This document shows, in pieces, positions 63,258-64,000 of a DNA stretch of 64,000 bases. Each line of letters begins with the position of its first letter. Position 1 is the first letter of the stretch. The position numbers were made by a program, and so were the translations under genes. This DNA is from Blastocladiella emersonii ATCC 22665 (lineage: Eukaryota; Blastocladiomycota; Blastocladiomycetes; Blastocladiales; Blastocladiaceae). Where the stretch lies: positions 1,116,001-1,180,000 of the forward strand of contig JANHCV010000012.1 of the NCBI GenBank assembly GCA_025594325.1, given 5' to 3'. The notes under the pieces were generated by a model that was given only the letters and a program-made list of their open reading frames with translations, was not told the origin of the DNA and did no database searches.

Positions 63258-63977
63258 TCATCCGCCAAACTTGGTCTCGAGACCCGCGGGCCAGATGGGC
63301 GCCATGGCCGCGTGGTAGTTGCGCGGGGCGCGCTTGCGCACAGTGGAGCGGGAGCGCGAGCGGGACCGGGGACGCGAGCGGGACCGGGAACGCGAGCGCT
63401 GACGCTTGTCGCTGCCGCCACGATCACGATCGTGGCGGTCGTTGGGCACGGCGAGAAGCGCGCGTGGGGCGTCGCGGGACGCGCAGTTGTCTCGGCTGGC
63501 CTTGCCCTTGTCGTAGTGGCCGTTCTTGTCGTGGGCGCTGCCGCCGCGGTGGTTGTTGTAGTTGTAGTTGTTCTTGTTCTTGTCCTTGTCCTTGTTGCCC
63601 GACTTGGTGCGCGCGGCCGGCACGGCGGACGAGGCGTCGCCAGCGTCGCCGGTGGGCGCCTTGCTGCGCGAGGCGATCTGGACGTAGCCGTGGGGGCCAA
63701 TGAGGTCAACGAGCGTGAGCGGGGTGCGCTTGGAGGTGGCGGTGCCGAGCGTGTGGCAGAGGGCGTTGTAGACGTCGTCCTCAATGCCCTTGACTGAGTT
63801 GAGGAACGAGGAGAGGAGCGCGGGAGGCAGGTGGCCAGTGGCCGGTGGGATCCAGGCAACCCCCCTCGCAGAGACGCCGGACAAACACAACGCGGTGGCG
63901 CTAGAGGGTGAGGCCCGGAGTGGCGGGGAATGAGAGGTCGAGGTAGTGGAGGATGGCGGCGCGCTCCATGTGGTCAA
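63258..63977 (-). CDS. Gag-like protein of the chromovirus
   Basis: The frame of about 239 codons reads NSVKGIEDDVYNALCHTLGT, DLIGPHGYVQIAS, then a long Lys/Asn/Arg/Ser-rich region with alternating Arg-Ser dipeptides (about residues 190-220), ending AGLETKFGG. Basic, nucleic-acid-binding-like composition and position upstream of pol suggest the end of gag. No CCHC knuckle is seen. Between 62912 and 63258 no frame shows a protease motif (DTG or DSG), so that domain is lost or unrecognisable. The true start probably lies further right. Confidence 0.5.
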   Translation of the reverse strand: MTTWSAPPSSTTSTSHSPPLRASPSSATALCLSGVSARGVAWIPPATGHLPPALLSSFLNSVKGIEDDVYNALCHTLGTATSKRTPLTLVDLIGPHGYVQIASRSKAPTGDAGDASSAVPAARTKSGNKDKDKNKNNYNYNNHRGGSAHDKNGHYDKGKASRDNCASRDAPRALLAVPNDRHDRDRGGSDKRQRSRSRSRSRPRSRSRSRSTVRKRAPRNYHAAMAPIWPAGLETKFGG

Positions 63978-64000
63978 AGAAGTGGGCGATCAGCTGGTGC

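Larger units (their letters stand above)
59677..63977 (-). mobile_element. Ty3/gypsy chromovirus, internally degraded, continuing past the right edge
   Basis: Order on the minus strand: a gag-like basic protein, a reverse transcriptase/RNase H fragment, then integrase with a chromodomain. This order and the chromodomain identify a chromovirus. LTRs cannot be defined because only one end lies in the window. The element's left boundary is placed at the integrase stop, so the 3' LTR, if present, falls at about 59535-59676 or is lost. Confidence 0.85.

Noticed and set aside
1-64000. CRISPR arrays, bacterial operons or tRNA genes
   Set aside because: Introns, eukaryotic gene families and Kozak-like starts show nuclear eukaryotic DNA. 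No regular spacer arrays, Shine-Dalgarno-led operons or tRNA B-boxes outside coding were found by eye.

Overview
The window is eukaryotic nuclear DNA and most likely comes from an early-diverging fungus. GC is high. Genes are split by short introns of about 55-80 bases ending in TAG or CAG. The recognisable genes are fungal or general eukaryotic: a Cla4-type PAK kinase (PH, CRIB, kinase), an SSH4/EAR1-like SPRY adaptor, Mediator Med9, trimethylguanosine synthase, an RNF216-like RBR ubiquitin ligase, a class C (GABA-B-like) receptor and a Ty3/gypsy chromovirus. Class C receptors and tandem 7TM families suggest a zoosporic fungus such as Blastocladiomycota or Chytridiomycota. That placement is inference; no rRNA or tRNA was found to test it.

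Layout. 0-12 kb is a head-to-tail array of genes whose N-termini look like F-boxes followed by ankyrin-like helical repeats (families A, B and C; order A1, B1, C1, B2, A2). 12.4-15.9 kb holds three tandem 7TM genes (family E) at different stages of decay. 16-21.5 kb holds a six-exon RNF216-like RBR ligase and, convergent with it, the PAK kinase. 23.6-31.3 kb holds an orphan membrane glycoprotein, the SSH4-like gene and the class C receptor. 31.6-38.9 kb holds three copies of a coiled-coil plus SUMO-like gene, with Med9 and a large orphan two-exon gene between them. 38.9-44.7 kb has an orphan cysteine-rich gene, a gene-poor stretch with three hairpin repeats, and TGS1. 45-55.6 kb has three 7TM genes of a second family (F) around two more family C genes, one of them a pseudogene. 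53-58.9 kb is a graveyard of family B remnants. 59-64 kb is a decayed chromovirus on the minus strand that runs off the right edge.

The genes are tied together in three ways. First, a bipartite element (GACGCGTY, 7-8 bases, CACGYGAYC) sits about 50-170 bases upstream of most members of families A-E, the class C receptor and the large orphan gene, and upstream of pseudogene copies too. Second, most introns begin GTACG instead of the usual GTAAGT or GTGAGT, and many are in phase 1. Third, several otherwise intact genes are broken by a single in-frame stop or one indel.

The most novel item is the local family of coiled-coil/SUMO-like proteins. Two of its three copies end in Gly-Gly plus a tail. 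Three nearby 7TM proteins carry an acidic C-terminal motif resembling a SUMO-interacting motif. Any functional link between the two is inference only.
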